Source of the DNA: Mariniplasma anaerobium
GTDB lineage: Bacteria > Bacillota_I > Bacilli_A > Acholeplasmatales > Acholeplasmataceae
Assembly: GCF_016865445.1 (NCBI RefSeq)
Contig: NZ_AP024412.1
Coordinates: 1,426,001 to 1,490,000, forward strand
Length of the DNA stretch: 64,000 nucleotides
Direction: 5' to 3'
Each line of letters starts with the position of its first letter. Positions within the stretch are counted from its first letter, which is position 1. The notes below the pieces were generated by a model. That model was given only the letters and a program-made list of their open reading frames with translations, was not told the origin of the DNA and searched no databases. The position numbers were made by a program, and so were the translations under genes. Below are positions 60,687 to 64,000 of the stretch, in pieces.

Positions 60687-62699
60687 TTATTTGTTTTTGC
60701 TAAAAATTGTTAAGAAGATATCTACTAATTTAGGATCAAACTGAGTACCTTTATTATCTATTAACTCTTGGATAGCAACATCATGATCTAATTTCTTTCT
60801 ATAAGGACGATCTGATATCATTGCATCAAATGCATCTGCTATTGCAATAATACGTGCTCTAATTGGTATATTTTCACCTTTTAATCCTCTTGGATATCCT
60901 GTACCATCATATCTTTCATGGTGAGAAAGGATATCTTCTGCGATGTCAATATAGTCTGGTGAAGAAGATAAAATACGATATCCAGTTTCAGGATGACGCT
61001 TCATGATTCTCCACTCTTCTTCAGTAAGTTTTCCAGGCTTATTCAAAATTTTATCATCTATAGAAATTTTACCGATATCATGAAGATTACTAATCAATGT
61101 TAATTGCTCTATATCTTGTTTTGTCATTCCCATCTTTTTACCCATCTTTTTACATATATCAGAAACTCTTTTTGAATGTTCTTCTGAATATTCATCCTTA
61201 GCTTTCAATGTATTTAAAATGGTTCTAATAGATTCATTTCTATGTGAACTACTTTCATATAATTTGTTTTTATATAAATTTGTTTCTGCCTTATTGATAA
61301 CGTCTTCAAAATTATCTCCAATTTCTTTTGCACTTATACCATATGAAATCGAAATTGCCATGTGTTTGATATATTCTTTTTCTATTAAAGTTTTAGTCTC
61401 ATTAGCAAGTTCTAGTGCATCTACTTCTTTAGTATTTGGACATAAAACAATAAATTCATCCCCACCAACTCTAGATACATACGCATTATATTTTTTACAT
61501 GCTATTAATAACTTTTTCGCAACGACTTTAATGAGTCTATCACCTTCAGCATGCCCAAATGCATCATTCATAACTTTAAGTCCATTTATATCAAAAAATG
61601 CAACACTAACTGGATGATATTTCTCTTGATTAAGCATAATAAGTTGTTCTTGATGTTTTCTTCTGTTATTTAGTCCAGTCAAAGCATCGCTGTAGCTCAA
61701 TTTTAAAATTTCATTTTCATATTGCTTTCTTATGGTAATATCTTGTATGAAAATAGTTGCACCAACAATATTTTTATCCAAATCAAGAATTGGGGCATAT
61801 CTTTCTTCTAAATAAGAATTTTCTTGATCTTCAACTTGTAGAGTTATTTTAAAAGATTCTCCTTTTAAAACTCTATCAATAGAACCCTTCAATCTGTTTT
61901 TAATCGTTTCATTTGAAACTACATCTAAAAAACTCATCTCTAAAGATATATCTATATCATAAAAATTTTTAATTGAGTCTTTATGAAAAACATTATAAGA
62001 TAAATATTTATATTCCGAGTCAACTGCAAATATTTCCATTTCATATGTTGAATCAATACTTGCTTGTAATAAAACTTTTTGTTTTTCTAAATCATCTGCT
62101 ATTTTAAATTTTATTTGTTCATTGTGTACAACTACAGCTAATAACATCGTGACTATTGGGAATATAATCAAATAAATTAATGCTGTACTTTTTATTACAT
62201 CAAAAGCCTGTGGCCATGGAATTGATAAAAATGATAATAAGGTTACAATATGTACAATAACCCCCATGATATAAAACTCAACATAACTAGGAACTTTAGG
62301 TAATATTTTTCGAATATATCTCCAATTTAAACCAATAGCTGCTGATGTAACTATTGTTAATATACCTGCATAAATACCAGATCCACCAATATATAATCTA
62401 TAGATAATTGCAACTACAGCTGCGACACTTGTAGGTATAGCTCCAAAAAATAGTCCAGTTACACTTAAAAGTACACTTCTTGTATCAAAAACAAGACCTT
62501 CATCAAAAACAAAAGGATCAAGCATAATTAAAAACACTACCCCACCTAGAATTAAACCAATAAAAAATTGATTTCTAATTTTATATTTCTTTTTAGCACT
62601 AGCTGTTGCAGCTGCGAATATGAAACCTAATCCAAAAAGCAATATTATATTTTGTACTAAACTATTTAATGTTCCTGTTAATAGTGCTTCATAAATCAT
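60687..62699 (-). CDS. 5TM-LytS-type sensor with PAS, GGDEF and HD-GYP domains
   Basis: A 670-residue membrane protein. Six helices in the first 200 residues fit the 5TMR-LYT sensor of LytS-type proteins. A PAS domain (about 205-330) comes next, then GGDEF (SRVGGDEFIVL, intact) at about 335-485. The C-terminal HD-GYP domain has NLHDIGKISIDD, HPETGYRIL and HHERYDGTGYPRG intact. It can in principle both make and degrade c-di-GMP. It lies upstream of pyk and may be co-transcribed with it. AAGGGTG precedes the start. Confidence 0.93.
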   Translation of the reverse strand: MIYEALLTGTLNSLVQNIILLFGLGFIFAAATASAKKKYKIRNQFFIGLILGGVVFLIMLDPFVFDEGLVFDTRSVLLSVTGLFFGAIPTSVAAVVAIIYRLYIGGSGIYAGILTIVTSAAIGLNWRYIRKILPKVPSYVEFYIMGVIVHIVTLLSFLSIPWPQAFDVIKSTALIYLIIFPIVTMLLAVVVHNEQIKFKIADDLEKQKVLLQASIDSTYEMEIFAVDSEYKYLSYNVFHKDSIKNFYDIDISLEMSFLDVVSNETIKNRLKGSIDRVLKGESFKITLQVEDQENSYLEERYAPILDLDKNIVGATIFIQDITIRKQYENEILKLSYSDALTGLNNRRKHQEQLIMLNQEKYHPVSVAFFDINGLKVMNDAFGHAEGDRLIKVVAKKLLIACKKYNAYVSRVGGDEFIVLCPNTKEVDALELANETKTLIEKEYIKHMAISISYGISAKEIGDNFEDVINKAETNLYKNKLYESSSHRNESIRTILNTLKAKDEYSEEHSKRVSDICKKMGKKMGMTKQDIEQLTLISNLHDIGKISIDDKILNKPGKLTEEEWRIMKRHPETGYRILSSSPDYIDIAEDILSHHERYDGTGYPRGLKGENIPIRARIIAIADAFDAMISDRPYRKKLDHDVAIQELIDNKGTQFDPKLVDIFLTIFSKNK

Positions 62700-62744
62700 A
62701 ATATCACCCTTTTCAATTTAACCTCATTATACCATTATATACTA

Positions 62745-62771
62745 ATAAAAAAGCCAAATTTTTATTTGGCT
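62745..62771 (-). terminator. Terminator of the degV gene
   Basis: Stem AGCCAAAT/ATTTGGCT with a four-base loop, followed by T on the minus strand. Confidence 0.88.
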
Positions 62772-62788
62772 ATATATCTATTAAATTG

Positions 62789-63664
62789 TTATCTTTGTCT
62801 ACCCATGAAAAATACTGCAATAGTCTTTGGTCCAGAATGTGCACCTACAACAGGCCCAACATATCCATATTCTATATGTTTTACACCAATTTGTTCTTGT
62901 ATCAATTGTGCAATATATTCTGCATCCTTAAAATCATCACCATGTGAAATAAATATAGTTTGATTTTGAGGTTCAGTAATTGATTCTTTCATTAAATCTA
63001 CAAGGATTTGAAGAGATGTCTTTCTACCTCTAGCCTTTTTTATTGGAACGAGTTTACCTTCATTACTAACGTGCAATACAGGTTTAACTTTTAGTAATGA
63101 TCCTAATAAAGCTTGAGCTCCTGAAAGTCTTCCACCTCTTTTTAAAGTGCCTAAATCATCGACTGTAAACAGATGACATAAATTTAGTTTATGTTCTTCT
63201 ACCCATTTTGCAACATCAAGCATTGATAATCCTTCTTTTTGCTTTTGATAAGCATACCATATAAGTAAGCCTTGTCCCATAGAAGCTGATAGTGAATCAA
63301 CAACTACTATTTTTCTTTCTGGATATTTTTCGTTTAATTCCCCACTTGCAATAACAGAAGATTGATATGAACCAGAAAGCGCTGATGAAAAGGCAATATA
63401 TAAAATATCTTTACCTTCTTTTAATTTTTCTTCAAAGAATTCTAAGTAAGCTCCAACATTAACTAAAGAAGTTGTTGCAACTTTTTTGTCTCTTAATTTA
63501 TCATAAAAATCTTTGACGCTTATTTCTCTTTCATCTGGATAATGTCTATAAATATTGCCATCAATTTCTACTGAAAGTGGAACAACATCAACATTCATTT
63601 CCGTGACCATTTTAAGTGTTAAATCACTACAAGAGTCTGTAACTATTACATAAGAATCATTCAT
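62789..63664 (-). CDS. DegV/FakB fatty acid-binding protein
   Basis: A 291-residue DegV-family protein. IVTDSCSDLT (about 7-16), SSALSGSYQSS (about 90-100), DSLSASMGQG and the Arg-rich GRKTSLQILV fit the FakB-type fatty acid-binding fold. It should present exogenous fatty acids to a FakA kinase for membrane lipid synthesis. fakA is not in the window. AAGGAAGG lies before the start. Confidence 0.92.
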   Translation of the reverse strand: MNDSYVIVTDSCSDLTLKMVTEMNVDVVPLSVEIDGNIYRHYPDEREISVKDFYDKLRDKKVATTSLVNVGAYLEFFEEKLKEGKDILYIAFSSALSGSYQSSVIASGELNEKYPERKIVVVDSLSASMGQGLLIWYAYQKQKEGLSMLDVAKWVEEHKLNLCHLFTVDDLGTLKRGGRLSGAQALLGSLLKVKPVLHVSNEGKLVPIKKARGRKTSLQILVDLMKESITEPQNQTIFISHGDDFKDAEYIAQLIQEQIGVKHIEYGYVGPVVGAHSGPKTIAVFFMGRQR

Positions 63665-63771
63665 ATAATAAACCTTCCTTTTGCTTATTTTTGGATCTAA
63701 AAAGCGTTTTATATAATTTTAAATATTTTATCATACAAATATTATTATTACAATATCAATAGCTTGTATGT

Positions 63772-64000
63772 TTATTCTAATTTTAGAGTTTTAGGAGTTT
63801 CAGATTTTTCTAGTGATCTGAAATATTCTAAACTAGATTTTAAAGTTGCTGCTAATGGTACTGCAAGTAATACTCCAACAAATCCAAAGATTCCTCCAAA
63901 GAATATGAGACTGGATAAAACTAATAGAGGATGCAATTGAACTTTATTTCCAAGAATAAGTGGCGATACAACACTACTTTCTATAGCTTGTTCAACAATT
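63772..64000 (-). CDS. AI-2E family transporter, C-terminal fragment
   Basis: An open frame cut by the right edge, with 75 residues before a TAA at 63774-63772. It reads through VSPLILGNKVQLHPLLV and FFGGIFGFVGVLLAVPL, the typical end of PerM/YdiK/AI-2E transporters, and ends with a short charged tail. About 270 residues lie outside the window. The family includes autoinducer exporters and Na+/H+ antiporters; no function is fixed. Confidence 0.88.
   Translation of the reverse strand, partial: IVEQAIESSVVSPLILGNKVQLHPLLVLSSLIFFGGIFGFVGVLLAVPLAATLKSSLEYFRSLEKSETPKTLKLE

Noticed and set aside
179-64000. Mycoplasma code (UGA as Trp)
   Set aside because: UGA ends several genes at the expected family length, for example the binding lipoprotein and the aldo/keto reductase, and Trp positions use UGG.
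1-64000. CRISPR arrays, insertion sequences, prophage or integrons
   Set aside because: No repeated units with spacers, transposase, integrase or phage genes were seen on either strand.

Overview
The window is AT-rich DNA with very tight gene packing, no rRNA, no insertion sequences, no CRISPR array and one tRNA. UGA ends many genes and Trp is read from UGG, so the code is standard. AT richness, mycoplasma-like features (a ClpB without its N domain, lone arginine deiminase) and an [FeFe]-hydrogenase operon suggest a fermentative, anaerobic, Mollicutes-like Firmicute such as an Izemoplasma/Acholeplasma/Haloplasma relative. That placement is inference.

Layout. 1-3529: secreted pullulanase and a small lipoprotein on the + strand, behind three LacI/CcpA-type operator matches. 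3553-13190: corA, then a long minus-strand operon with an NADH-linked [FeFe]-hydrogenase (HydC, a 2Fe-2S subunit, HydB, HydA). Five small genes interrupt it (two HATPase proteins, two DRTGG-like proteins, one PHP phosphoesterase), and it ends in a binding lipoprotein and an ABC permease with no ATPase. 13246-16119: RDD protein, alpha-amylase lipoprotein and DUF1189 protein, again behind a cre-like operator. 16161-23980: cell-surface 5'-nucleotidase with Ig-like repeats, a chromate-transporter pair with a glycerophosphodiesterase, an LTA-synthase-like sulfatase, and an MFS carrier. 24096-27798: leucine dehydrogenase plus a four-subunit 2-oxoacid:ferredoxin oxidoreductase. 27866-45420: mixed housekeeping and stress genes (CAT-family acetyltransferase, esterases, MsrB, hybrid histidine kinase, PgpA, CDGSH protein, ArcA, Ca2+ ATPase, NYN-LOTUS protein). 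44209-45739: orphan trpB behind a Trp T-box. 45756-47814: arsenic-type operon with its own promoter and palindromic operator. 47867-56284: slipin, XRE regulator, tRNA-Cys, LMW phosphatase, CIRCE-controlled clpB and two peptidases. 56351-62699: three c-di-GMP enzymes around pyruvate kinase. 62789-64000: DegV and a cut-off AI-2E family transporter.

How it fits together. Starch or glycogen is debranched and hydrolysed outside the cell, sugars reach pyruvate kinase, and branched amino acids are deaminated and oxidised by the VOR-type enzyme to give reduced ferredoxin and NADH. The hydrogenase can dispose of both as H2. Operators of the same LacI/CcpA type in front of the pullulanase, amylase and hydrogenase operons suggest one carbon signal tunes polymer use and hydrogen production. 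The most unusual block is the small-gene module inside the hydrogenase operon, followed by the ATPase-less transporter pair.
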